Positions 1 to 8,095 of a stretch of 64,000 nucleotides of DNA are shown here, piece after piece. Position numbers and translations under genes: made by a program. Each line of letters begins with the position of its first letter. Position 1 is the first letter of the stretch. The notes under the pieces are model-generated. The model did no database searches and had not been told where the DNA came from. It worked only from the letters and a program-made list of their open reading frames with translations. This DNA comes from Pseudomonas lurida (lineage in GTDB: Bacteria; Pseudomonadota; Gammaproteobacteria; Pseudomonadales; Pseudomonadaceae). The stretch is from positions 37,818 to 101,817 of the forward strand of contig NZ_JAAMRE010000025.1 in NCBI RefSeq assembly GCF_013522705.1, given 5' to 3'.

Positions 1-1402
1 TACGAAAATTTTGAGAATTATTGACCGATTGAGGACGCGCTGAGTTATCAACGTGCGTCACCGCCGGAATGCTAGTCGAAATAACTTTGCGGAACTCCAG
101 CATGTAGGGTGAGGGGGTAGACGGGCAGAAGTATTCAGCCATACATTCTTCTAAACATATCGGTGCTATAGGGCGAAATCCTTCGCGCCTCTTGATTTTG
201 TTCAATCTAATGAGATTTTCTCTAGGATAGGGCGCCGCTAATATTGAGCGATTTCCCAGTGCTCTAGGACCCATTTCATATCTGCCCTGTACCCAACCTA
301 ATATGCAGCCTTCATGAAGTAATTGTGCTACACGTCTCGTATCATAGGGTTCACTAATGAAGGTGCCTGTGTTATCTGTGTCAGAATTTGGTAGCTCCCC
401 TGCATAGGGTGACCAAGTTACTTTGGCAACTCCTTTTGTATGCAATAACGCATCAATCGCAGTTCCAATTGCAGACCCGCTGTCGTTTGTGCACGGAGGG
501 ATAAATACATCAGAGAATAGTTGTGTCTCTTTCCATTTTGAGTTCCAGTCACAATTTAATCCGCATCCGCCAACAATTAATAAAGGTGCGTCATCAAAGA
601 CCAGCTGCTCTGCAAAATCACGAAACAAATTAAAAATTGCATTTGAAAGTTGATATGCAAGTGATGCAAATCGAGGGTTGCTGAGTCCAATATTGTAATA
701 TGCACTGTTACGGAAACGGTGCTTGTGAAGCTTTCTAAAGTCTATGTTCTTGTCGAGTAGGGTGGCTATTATGTGTCTGGCGTCTTGGTCAAGATCGCCA
801 TTTTCTCCATAAGCAGCAAGTGCCATGAGTTTGCCTGCATCACTCAAACGAATTTGTCCCGCTCCAAGATTAAAAGTAGGATCTGCGAGCGCATATAAAA
901 AAGCAAATCTGTCCCCAGGGTTTTCAAGTGCACTACCTAATTTGGTAATATTTACTTTTTCATCAATTCGATAGAATGCACCGAAATAGCCCTCCCAGAG
1001 CAATGCATAGCAAGGCTGTCCTTGTGGAAAGGGTGAAAGCCCGTATCCGCATAAAAGGTGTGAGCGCTCATGTGAGGATGAAAAATAAGTAACATCATGA
1101 CCAAATATTGAACGTTCTTGGTGAATAATCTTCCTTAGTCCTGAATAGCCCGCACCAATGGTGTCATTTACTGAGTTCAGTCCTCTACTCCATCCGCTCT
1201 GAGCTACGATACCCACGGGTTTTTTAATCATATAAGAAACTTTCAGTAATGCGTCAGGTGTCACGCTTGAAAAACGAAGGCCGTTATCTTTTTCTGCTTC
1301 TACAGAAAACTCCAAGTGGTTACCCACAATCAGGGCTACCGCCCCGTCATGTCCATCTTTAAGGCTAAGTATTACAATGTCATTATTTTCTATATTGACC
1401 AT
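1..1402 (-). CDS. NodU/CmcH/TobZ-family carbamoyltransferase, 3' end cut by the window edge
   Basis: Translating the minus strand from the ATG at 1402 gives 467 uninterrupted codons to the window edge, so the C-terminus (roughly 100 residues by family length) is missing. Family hallmarks seen: an N-terminal HDGAV near residues 18-22, the His-rich HERSH at 111-115 (metal-binding region), GGCGLN at 278-283, and the C-terminal-domain signature GPRALGNRSILA at 378-389 followed by FRPIAP at 409-414. Family members transfer carbamoyl from carbamoyl phosphate, via carbamoyl adenylate, to hydroxyl groups of antibiotics or Nod factors. The start follows a GAGG ribosome binding site and lies 14 nt after the SagB-like stop, so the two are an operon. 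Lower GC than the rest of the window suggests acquisition. The substrate is unknown. Confidence 0.9.
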   Translation of the reverse strand, partial: MVNIENNDIVILSLKDGHDGAVALIVGNHLEFSVEAEKDNGLRFSSVTPDALLKVSYMIKKPVGIVAQSGWSRGLNSVNDTIGAGYSGLRKIIHQERSIFGHDVTYFSSSHERSHLLCGYGLSPFPQGQPCYALLWEGYFGAFYRIDEKVNITKLGSALENPGDRFAFLYALADPTFNLGAGQIRLSDAGKLMALAAYGENGDLDQDARHIIATLLDKNIDFRKLHKHRFRNSAYYNIGLSNPRFASLAYQLSNAIFNLFRDFAEQLVFDDAPLLIVGGCGLNCDWNSKWKETQLFSDVFIPPCTNDSGSAIGTAIDALLHTKGVAKVTWSPYAGELPNSDTDNTGTFISEPYDTRRVAQLLHEGCILGWVQGRYEMGPRALGNRSILAAPYPRENLIRLNKIKRREGFRPIAPICLEECMAEYFCPSTPSPYMLEFRKVISTSIPAVTHVDNSARPQSVNNSQNFR

Positions 1403-1416
1403 GCTCAGTCCCCTCA

Positions 1417-2523
1417 TTAGATTCCGTCGAGTAGTTCTCTAACTTCTGTGGTGTACGAACTACCCGTTCCATTCCCCGCACCCACCAAAAAAATGACTTG
1501 CTCTGAAGGAAGGTTGACCTCTAAAAGTTCATTTATTTCTTTATCATGAAAGTAACCGGTCAGCCAAGGATGTAAGCCAAGCGCCGTAATTAATAAATTT
1601 GCTGTTTGTGATAAATGTCCAACGTCCAACAACATTGGGCGATAGGCGCGGGAGTGGGGGTATTTCCACCAGAGCTTGTCAAAGCGAGAAGTAAAAAAAT
1701 TGCGAATGCTAAGTTGTTAGCCCAATGCTGGCCGCATAAATAAGTAGATATTACTTCAGGTGGAAGGTCGCGTACCTTCTCCAGAGTATGCTGTTCACTT
1801 ATATAATGATAAATGCCGGGAGCAAGATCCTCTACATTTCGCACCCATACATAACCCTCCGTCGCTTGTAAGCCTCCGGCCGAAGGTGATGTTCTTCTAA
1901 AACCGAATTTTTGAGCGCCAGTCGGAGCGTCGTAATCGGTCTCTTTCTTATCCGCTAAAGTCCCATACAGTATGGTTGCCAGTGATAATATTGATACTGA
2001 AGTGTCAAAAAAATCTCGGCAGGTATGACGCGCCAAAAGCGTCTCCCAAAGACTCGCTTCTTTAATAGCCGAAAGGTTTTGGGGGTGGTAATAATGTCTT
2101 TTCTCCTCCTTTTATTAAAGAAATGTTTGGTTCGTTTTTATGAATTGACTTGCAAAAGTTTAAGTAGCTTTTGGCATATTCAATGTACATTTCAGGTTTG
2201 TCTGGGGTTGGCGAATTCGGGTGAGACGTCCCAATATGGAATATTTTTGATAGCACGTCCCAGCCCCATTCATCTGCTGGTTTCACTTCATACAGTACCC
2301 CGGAGGTGTCTATGGATATGTCATCGGCTGTATCCGATACGAAATCGCCTGCGGAAAAACTCACTAATCGCTCAAATTCTCTTGTGCTTATTTGGTATTG
2401 GACGTGATTTCTATAGTCCCACAAATAAGCTGCGCCATCTTTAAGCACTAAAAATATGTCGTTCGAGAGCCATTTTTTTTCGCCGTACACATAGCCGCCT
2501 GACCACCCGTGAGTGAGGTTCAT
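1417..2523 (-). pseudogene. SagB-type flavin dehydrogenase/nitroreductase, interrupted by two compensating frameshifts
   Basis: Three consecutive minus-strand segments in two frames (2523-2062, about 2066-1690, 1690-1417) together spell one SagB/ThcOx-like protein of about 369 residues. The N-terminal segment carries FLVLKDGAAYLWDYRN. The middle has the nitroreductase-type LLARHTCRDFF and RRTSPSAGGLQ. The C-terminal part has FDKLWWKYPHSRAYRPMLLDVGHLSQTANL when the frame is corrected (written here in pieces: FDKLWWKY, then PHSRAYRPMLLDVG). One extra base lies between about 2065 and 2090 (C5/A4 tracts and the bases after them). One base is missing at the T7 run read on the minus strand (A7 at 1693-1699). 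SagB enzymes oxidise azolines in thiazole/oxazole peptides and related scaffolds using FMN. Either a recent pseudogene, phase-variable gene, recoding, or base-calling error in homopolymers. Confidence 0.75.
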
Positions 2524-2534
2524 TTTTAGTGGCT

Positions 2535-2553
2535 GCCTGAGCCGAGCCCAGGC
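2535..2553 (-). terminator. Hairpin between peptide gene and SagB-like gene (candidate attenuator)
   Basis: Read on the minus strand, GCCTGGGC-TCG-GCTCAGGC folds into an 8-bp stem (one G-T pair) with a 3-nt loop, 10 nt after the small peptide's stop codon. No T-run follows, so it is more likely an mRNA-stabilising or attenuating stem than a full terminator. Such stems are common after RiPP precursor genes, where precursor mRNA is needed in excess over enzyme mRNA. Confidence 0.4.
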
Positions 2554-2562
2554 GGTACATCG

Positions 2563-2730
2563 TTATTTAATCGCTAGCTTTCTGCTATCGGAGGCTTCGA
2601 TAACGCTACCCCCATCGTTGGGAATAAATTTGTAGTGAGGTACAGTCACCGTCTTAATTGAGAAGTGAGGGGTCTGATACGCGTCGTTTGACTGATTGTT
2701 GAGCGTCGGTTCTATAATTACACGTTTCAT
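2563..2730 (-). CDS. 55-residue peptide, candidate precursor/scaffold peptide of the SagB-carbamoyltransferase cluster
   Basis: An ATG at 2730 preceded by AGAGGAAC at ideal distance opens a 55-codon frame ending in TAA at 2563. The peptide begins MKRVIIEPTL. It is polar, has no cysteine, no signal peptide and no membrane segment. It has a central TVTVPHYKF stretch, a Gly-Gly at 40-41, and a tail of 14 residues starting SVIEASDS and ending in Lys-Leu-Ala-Ile-Lys. It is the first gene after a strong promoter and precedes a SagB-type dehydrogenase and a carbamoyltransferase, as a modified-peptide precursor would. If the double glycine is a processing site the core would be the Ser-rich 14-mer; that is inference. 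No homologue is recognised. Confidence 0.6.
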   Translation of the reverse strand: MKRVIIEPTLNNQSNDAYQTPHFSIKTVTVPHYKFIPNDGGSVIEASDSRKLAIK

Positions 2731-2778
2731 ATATAGTTCCTCTGTGTTGGTGCCTTCGCGGATTTGCGATGCACTTAA

Positions 2779-2807
2779 ACCATATGAAGGCTTATTGTGA
2801 ATGTCAA
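2779..2807 (-). promoter_or_regulatory. Sigma70 promoter of the peptide-SagB-carbamoyltransferase operon
   Basis: Minus strand: a perfect -35 TTGACA (2807-2802), 17-nt spacer, and -10 TATGGT (2784-2779). The predicted start is near 2772, giving a leader of about 42 nt before the peptide ATG. Upstream of the -35, 2808-2840 is almost pure A/T on this strand, like an UP element. Such a strong promoter is expected for an abundant small peptide. Confidence 0.6.
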
Positions 2808-3502
2808 TTTGTATTTTTTTAGTTGTATTGTTTTTTAGCTGAGTCTTTGTGTGTTTTTGTAGTGAGTTGTCGGATAGTTCTGATTGGTATTTCCCACATC
2901 TCGCTCCATCGCGGATATCTAAAAATGCTGATTAGTACACAAGACTGTAATATCCAGTTGCATATACGCCGAAGATTCGGTTTTCGTTGTGGTTCACATG
3001 TTTTTCTTAGCGAGTGCTCAATTCAGAGCGTCCAGTCGGGGACTCCAAGTGCGGCGTATGGAATGTCTACGTTGATATTGACCTGTATCTGGGGTTTACC
3101 CTGGTGGTCATGAATGCCGTGCTGGGGGTAACTCCTCGAAGATCCAGCCGATCTTTAAGGGAGCGCTGTACCAGCGCTCAGCAAAATCTAGTACAGCGCT
3201 TAAATCCTGGGCAACAGGCATAAAAAATCCGGATTTCTGCAGCTGTGTGCGGGTTCGCAGACCGAGGATACGAGGAACGCGGCAGACCCGAAGATCTCCA
3301 CACACGGCTACCACAAAATAAACGCTGGGTGCAAAAGCGCTCGTCGTTTAGCGCGATGGCTGAGTGTCAGTCGCGGGAAATACTGGTTGACACACCGCCA
3401 TCGCGGGCAGGTCCTGCTCCTATAGGGTTAATGGCTGTTGAAGAGGTGGGAATAGCCTCTGACGCCATCGGGCATTACGTGTTCGAATCGAGGCCGATCC
3501 GC
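2808..3502. other. Gene-poor junction between AT-rich patch and PL7 gene
   Basis: About 700 bases with no convincing gene. The left part (to ~3000) is AT-rich like the neighbouring cluster. From ~3100 the composition becomes typical of the chromosome. A 68-codon minus-strand frame (3314-3108) ends in FAERWYSAPLKIGWIFEELP, lacks a good ribosome binding site and cannot be assigned; it may be a remnant. Around 3390-3425 lies a degenerate REP-like palindrome (CACCGCCATCGCGGGCAGG). Confidence 0.5.
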
Positions 3503-4168
3503 TCACTCATGATCAATATCCAGCTTGTCGAACGTCACCTTCGCGCCTTCCTTGCTGTCCCCGCTGTTGTCCTGCACATAGGCGCCGGCCTTGAAGTACA
3601 GCGGTTTGGCGCCCCATGCCGCGCCGATGCGCTCGTTCCATTCGCCATCGGCGGCATACACGCTGAGTAATCCGGCCTTGTTGAGGTTGATTACGTAGGT
3701 GAAGCTCTTGTCCAACGGCACGTTGGAGGCGACGGTGATCACGCGGCTTTCGTCCTCATCCGGGCGCATGCGCACTTTGGCGACGATGTTGCCGGTCTGG
3801 GTCTTTTCCTTGAATTGGTACTCGAGCTTGATCAGCGGTTTCTGGCTGTCATACGCGTGAATCTGGCCAATGACGATCTTGCCGCTGGAGGGCACCTGGT
3901 TGACGGCCAGGGTGGCGCGCAGAAAATTGTCGGCGTCGGGGTAGGTCCAGTTGCGCAAGCGGCCGTCGGCGTAGGTTTCGCGCAATTCGCTGCGGGGGTA
4001 GATCGCGTTCTCGGTGCGCGTGCCGGTGACGGGTGTCCAGAATTGCACGTTGCTGCCTTCGGCCTGGAAGTATTGGTCCTTGAAGCCGCTAAGCAGTTTA
4101 GGCGTGTCGATGGTCGCGGGGGGCGAGCCGACGGGAATGCTCAGGTTCCAAGTGGAGAGGTCAATCAT
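3503..4168 (-). CDS. Polysaccharide lyase family 7 (alginate lyase-like)
   Basis: A 221-residue protein with the three PL7 signature strips in order: PRSELRE (residues about 58-64), IGQIHAYDS (about 99-107) and YFKAGAYVQ (about 191-199). These carry the Arg, Gln/His and Tyr residues used for beta-elimination of uronate polymers. The family mostly cleaves mannuronate or guluronate bonds of alginate. The protein starts directly with MIDLSTWNLSIPVG, the first strand of the fold, and has no signal peptide, so it appears cytoplasmic or exported by an unknown route. It stands alone, divergent from the c-di-GMP gene, with no alginate operon around it. Confidence 0.9.
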   Translation of the reverse strand: MIDLSTWNLSIPVGSPPATIDTPKLLSGFKDQYFQAEGSNVQFWTPVTGTRTENAIYPRSELRETYADGRLRNWTYPDADNFLRATLAVNQVPSSGKIVIGQIHAYDSQKPLIKLEYQFKEKTQTGNIVAKVRMRPDEDESRVITVASNVPLDKSFTYVINLNKAGLLSVYAADGEWNERIGAAWGAKPLYFKAGAYVQDNSGDSKEGAKVTFDKLDIDHE

Positions 4169-4480
4169 GGCGTAGGCCTTTTACAGAAGGGTGTAGGCTA
4201 TGGCCCTCAGGGCCAGTCAGGTTCTTTATAGGTGCTGTGCAGCGGATTGTTAAACAATTGCTGGCAATTTATTGGCGCCAAATGAATGCCAAAAAGCCAT
4301 GTTGCCCATGAACCGTGGGTTGCAGGCACTGACCGTTAGTCGGCTTCCTGAAAATTGGCGCAATGATGGCACCGAGGTTACTTCTGCTTTTCCAGAACCG
4401 GGGCTAGAGTGAGGCCTCAGTGTTTGTCCGGGTTTTCTCTCAGAAATGACCGGAGCAGCGATCTAAGGAAGAGACGTAGC
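4169..4480. promoter_or_regulatory. Divergent intergenic region, PL7 lyase / GGDEF-EAL gene
   Basis: 312 bases between two divergent genes, so promoters in both directions are expected. No clear -35/-10 pair, operator palindrome, riboswitch-like fold or small gene was recognised. Confidence 0.4.
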
Positions 4481-6586
4481 ATGGAATGCGCTCCACACCA
4501 CGGCGATGGCAGTTCGGTTCTTCTGGTGGTCGACGACTACCCGGAAAACCTGATCAGCATGCGTGCGCTTTTGCAGCGTGAGGATTGGCACGTGGTAACC
4601 GCCGCTTCCGGTGTGGAAGCCCTGGAGTTGCTGCTGCAGCACGATGTCGACCTGGTATTGCTGGACGTGATGATGCCGGGCATGGATGGCTTTGAAGTCG
4701 CCCGCCTGATGCGCGGCAGCCAGCGCACCCGCATGACCCCGATCATCTTTCTGAGCGCCAACGCCCAATCGCCCGCCGCCGTGCTGGAAGGCTACGCCAG
4801 TGGCGCCATCGATTACCTGTTCAAGCCGTTCGACCCGCATATTCTCAAGCCCAAGGTCCAGGCACTGCTGGAGCACCAGCGTAATCGCCGCGCCTTGCAG
4901 CGCCTGAGCCATGACTTGGAGTCGGCTCGCGCGTTCAACGCCTCGGTGCTCGACAACGCCGCCGAAGGCATCCTGGTGGTGGGCGAAGAAGGCGTGATCC
5001 AGTACGCCAATCCGGCCATTTCGCGCTTACTCAATGCGACGCTCAACGAATTGCAGGGCCAGACGTTCCTGAGCTTTTTGCAAAAGCCCCACGTGCCCAG
5101 CTGGTTGGATTCGCAGATGTACGCCGGTTATCGCACCGGCCAGACCTGGCGCCTGCACGACGCCATGCTGCGCACCGGCCGCGGGCAGCAGGTGCCCGTG
5201 GCGTTGTCCTGCGCCCCATTGCCGTCCGAGCAGAAGGCTATGGTGGTGACCGTGCTGGATATGTCTGAAGTGCGCCACCTGCACCAGCAACTGGAGTTCC
5301 AGGCCGTTACCGACCCGCTCACCGGCCTGCTCAACCGTCGTGGGTTCTACCAGGCCGTGGAAAGCACCCTGTCGCGCAGCGAGCGCGTCGAGCAATCTCT
5401 GGTGCTGCTGTACCTGGACCTCGACGGCTTCAAGCGGGTCAACGACTCCCTGGGCCATGACGCGGGCGACCGGGTACTGCGCTGGGTATCGGAACAACTG
5501 CAAGGTTGCCTGCGTTCCTACGACATTGTCGGACGCATGGGCGGCGATGAATTTACCGCATTGCTGGAGCTGGACTTCCCTGAGCAGGCGGCGAAAATTT
5601 CGGAAAAACTGATCGAACGGGTGTCAGTCTGCCAACAGGTCGACGGTTTGGATGTGATGCTCGGCGTGAGTATTGGTATCGCCACGTTTCCTGACTGCGG
5701 CTCGGATTTGAATGGTCTGCTGCGCGCCGCTGATATTGCGATGTACGAAGCCAAGCGCGCCGGGCGTCAGCAATATCGCTATTTCGACCAGGAAATGAAC
5801 GGCCGGGCCCGCTCGCGTCTGATGCTTGAAGACAGCGTGCGCACGGCCATTGAAAACAAAGAATTCATCCTGGTCTACCAACCGCAGGTGTCGTTGGAGG
5901 ACGGGCGTCTGCGCGGCGTCGAGGCGTTGTTGCGTTGGCAGCACCCTAGTGTCGGCGACGTGCCGCCGGGGCTTTTCCTGCCGCTGCTGGAAGAGGCGCG
6001 GCTGATCAGCCAATTGAGCATCTGGATCTACCAGCAGGTCGCCGCACAGCGCCAGGCCTGGCACACCACCTTCGACGAGGAGCTGGTGCTGAGTGTGAGT
6101 CTGAGCAGCAGCCAGTTCAATATGCCCAACCTGGCCAATCAACTGCAGCAGATGCTGGAGCGCTACGGCTTGCAAGGGCGGCAGTTGGAGGTGGAAATCG
6201 GGGAGGACTGCCTGATGAGTAACCGTGAGGAGGCCATCAAACAGCTTAAGTTGCTGCGCCGCATTGGTGTGCGTATCGCCCTGGATGACTTTGGCTCCGG
6301 CCAGTGTTCCCTGGCGCACCTGCGTGATCTGGAATTCGACACCTTGAAGCTCGACCCCAAATTGGTGGCGCGTCTGCCGGGCTCGGCACGGGACGCGGCA
6401 ATGGCGCGCAGCATTATCGAGTTGTGCGGGCATTTCGAGGTGCTGGTGGTGGCCGAAGGTGTGGAAACCCAGGAGCAGGCCCAATGGCTCAAAGCCCAGG
6501 GCTGCACGTTTATCCAGGGGCCATGGGCGGCGCAGCCGTTGATAGCCGAGGATGTCGCCGACTGGTCCCGCACCCGCGCACGTTGA
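4481..6586 (+). CDS. Response regulator REC-PAS-GGDEF-EAL, cyclic-di-GMP turnover
   Basis: 701 residues from the ATG at 4481, chosen because AAGGAAGAG precedes it; an upstream ATG at 4409 has no such site. REC domain residues 13-130: acidic pair D18/D19, phosphoacceptor D62, K115. PAS about 150-265. GGDEF domain with intact GGDEF at 354-358 and inhibitory RxxD site (RSYD, 345-348). EAL domain with EALLR 481-485, DDFG 602-605, K623-x-D625 and E659. The Asn normally found in the VNLS strand is Ser540 and the DFGTG motif reads DFGSG, so phosphodiesterase activity may be reduced. No cognate histidine kinase is adjacent. Confidence 0.93.
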   Translation: MECAPHHGDGSSVLLVVDDYPENLISMRALLQREDWHVVTAASGVEALELLLQHDVDLVLLDVMMPGMDGFEVARLMRGSQRTRMTPIIFLSANAQSPAAVLEGYASGAIDYLFKPFDPHILKPKVQALLEHQRNRRALQRLSHDLESARAFNASVLDNAAEGILVVGEEGVIQYANPAISRLLNATLNELQGQTFLSFLQKPHVPSWLDSQMYAGYRTGQTWRLHDAMLRTGRGQQVPVALSCAPLPSEQKAMVVTVLDMSEVRHLHQQLEFQAVTDPLTGLLNRRGFYQAVESTLSRSERVEQSLVLLYLDLDGFKRVNDSLGHDAGDRVLRWVSEQLQGCLRSYDIVGRMGGDEFTALLELDFPEQAAKISEKLIERVSVCQQVDGLDVMLGVSIGIATFPDCGSDLNGLLRAADIAMYEAKRAGRQQYRYFDQEMNGRARSRLMLEDSVRTAIENKEFILVYQPQVSLEDGRLRGVEALLRWQHPSVGDVPPGLFLPLLEEARLISQLSIWIYQQVAAQRQAWHTTFDEELVLSVSLSSSQFNMPNLANQLQQMLERYGLQGRQLEVEIGEDCLMSNREEAIKQLKLLRRIGVRIALDDFGSGQCSLAHLRDLEFDTLKLDPKLVARLPGSARDAAMARSIIELCGHFEVLVVAEGVETQEQAQWLKAQGCTFIQGPWAAQPLIAEDVADWSRTRAR

Positions 6587-6627
6587 ATTGGTACACTGGC
6601 GCCCTTCAAATCTTGTTGCAGACCCTC

Positions 6628-7128
6628 ATGACCGCGCTGAAATACCTCCAGGCCTACCCGGTTGCACTACAGGAGCAAGTGCGTCAGATGATCGCCACTG
6701 ACCAGTTGGGCAATTATCTGGAGCAGCGTTATCCCGAGCGCCACGCGGTGCAGAGCGACAAGGCCTTGTACGCCTACGCGCTGGCCTTGAAGCAGGAACA
6801 CCTGCGCAACGCGCCGGCCATCGACAAGGTCCTGTTCGATAACCGCCTGGACCTGACCCACCGCGCCCTCGGCCTGCACACCACGATTTCAAGGGTGCAG
6901 GGCGGCAACCTCAAGGCCAAGAAAGAAATCCGCATCGCCGCCTTGTTCAAAGAGGCCGCACCGGAATTTCTGCGCATGATCGTGGTGCATGAACTGGCGC
7001 ACTTCAAAGAATCGGACCACAACAAGGCGTTCTATAAACTCTGCCAATACATGATGCCGGACTACCATCAGGTGGAATTCGACCTGCGGGTCTACCTCAC
7101 GTATCGCGACCTGCTGGGCAAACCCTGA
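6628..7128 (+). CDS. YgjP-like (DUF45) zinc metalloprotein
   Basis: 166 residues from the ATG at 6628, 41 nt after the GGDEF-EAL gene. Contains HELAH at 121-125 followed by H131, the YgjP/DUF45 metal-binding arrangement (HExxH...DHNKxFY). The N-terminal ~80 residues are helical without known domain. The family is predicted metal-dependent hydrolases of unclear substrate. No signal peptide, so cytoplasmic. Close spacing with the next gene suggests joint transcription. Confidence 0.85.
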   Translation: MTALKYLQAYPVALQEQVRQMIATDQLGNYLEQRYPERHAVQSDKALYAYALALKQEHLRNAPAIDKVLFDNRLDLTHRALGLHTTISRVQGGNLKAKKEIRIAALFKEAAPEFLRMIVVHELAHFKESDHNKAFYKLCQYMMPDYHQVEFDLRVYLTYRDLLGKP

Positions 7129-7141
7129 CCGCACAAGGCCA

Positions 7142-7444
7142 ATGACCATGGATGTGAGCAAGACCAAAAGCAGTTTCTACCGTCGCCTCTACGTCGCCTA
7201 CCTGATCGACAGCGGCCAGGCCAGCAACGTACCGGCGCTGACCGACGCGACCGGCATGCCCCGGCGCACGGCCCAGGACACGATAGCGGCGCTCGCCGAC
7301 CTGGATATTGTGTGTGAGTTCGAGCAGGAGGATGGCGCGCGTAACCATGCCGGGTGCTATCGGATTCGTAACTGGGGCGCGATTGATCGGCGCTGGATCG
7401 AGGCCAACCTGGCGTCGATCAAGCGCGTGCTGGGTTATCCCTGA
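7142..7444 (+). CDS. Small winged helix-turn-helix protein
   Basis: 100 residues (98 if the second ATG at 7148 is used). The segment SNVPALTDATGMPRRTAQDT followed by IAALADLDIVCEF reads as a helix-turn-helix plus wing, typical of small MarR/ArsR-fold DNA-binding proteins. The C-terminus is WGAIDRRWIEANLASIKRVLG. It lies 13 nt after the YgjP-like gene and its end overlaps the convergent acetyltransferase gene by 10 nt. Target genes are unknown. Confidence 0.75.
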   Translation: MTMDVSKTKSSFYRRLYVAYLIDSGQASNVPALTDATGMPRRTAQDTIAALADLDIVCEFEQEDGARNHAGCYRIRNWGAIDRRWIEANLASIKRVLGYP

Positions 7445-7905
7445 GGGCTTTCTCCGGTGCGCCGCATGCCGATATGAGGAATGTCGTCCTCCAGGTATTC
7501 CTCTCCCGCCACCACGAACCCGTACCGCCCGTAGTAACCCTGTAAGTGCGCCTGGGCTGACAGAAAGATCGGGGTTTCAGGCCAGATATCGTCAATCTGC
7601 TTGAGGGTTTCTTCCATCATCCGATGGCCTAACCCGGTGCCTCGCGCCAGTGGGGCGATAATCACTCGGCCGATTACCACATCGCCGCCCTGGGACTCCG
7701 GGTCCAGCAGGCGCAGGTAGGCCACCAGCTTATCGTCCCGCCAGCCCATCAGGTGGTAGGTGTCACCGCTCAGGTCCTGGTCATCGATGTCCTGGTAGAC
7801 GCATTTCTGCTCAACCACGAACACTTCGTTACGCAACCGCAGGATGGCGTAAAGCTGCTCCTTGCCCAGGTCATTATGGTGCTTGCAGACCCAATCAACA
7901 GTCAT
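7435..7905 (-). CDS. GNAT acetyltransferase, ElaA-like
   Basis: 156 residues from the ATG at 7905 (MTVDWVCKHH). Longer forms of the frame add a non-conserved extension. ElaA-type features: RNEVFVVEQKCVYQDID near the N-terminus, the acetyl-CoA loop VIIAPLARGTGLGHRMM (R-G-T-G-L-G), and AQAHLQGYYGRYGF near the C-terminus. Members acetylate small-molecule or peptide amines; the substrate is unknown. Convergent with the helix-turn-helix gene, overlapping it at the 3' end. Confidence 0.88.
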   Translation of the reverse strand: MTVDWVCKHHNDLGKEQLYAILRLRNEVFVVEQKCVYQDIDDQDLSGDTYHLMGWRDDKLVAYLRLLDPESQGGDVVIGRVIIAPLARGTGLGHRMMEETLKQIDDIWPETPIFLSAQAHLQGYYGRYGFVVAGEEYLEDDIPHIGMRRTGESPQG

Positions 7906-8095
7906 GGTGTGTTCTCGCTCGAATGTCTGTGCTTGATAGTAAGCGCGGCGGGCGGCTCTGTCTAAATGGTCTATTGTTGAGGATGAGGTCAATTAGCCAC
8001 TATTGAGTGCGTGCCCCAGCCGTTTCTTTGTGTAATCTGAGCTACTGTTAACACCTCAGGTCTTGCCTGAGCTAAGCCCGCCAAGGATTTTGAGC

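Noticed and set aside
3108..3314. 68-codon frame ending in a GWIFEELPPARHS tail
   Set aside because: Weak start and no recognised domain; described only as a possible remnant in the gene-poor stretch.
1..3500. Interpretation of the left patch as a complete TOMM (thiazole/oxazole) cluster
   Set aside because: No YcaO cyclodehydratase is visible and the peptide has no cysteine; kept only as a possible modified-peptide or amino-acid cluster.
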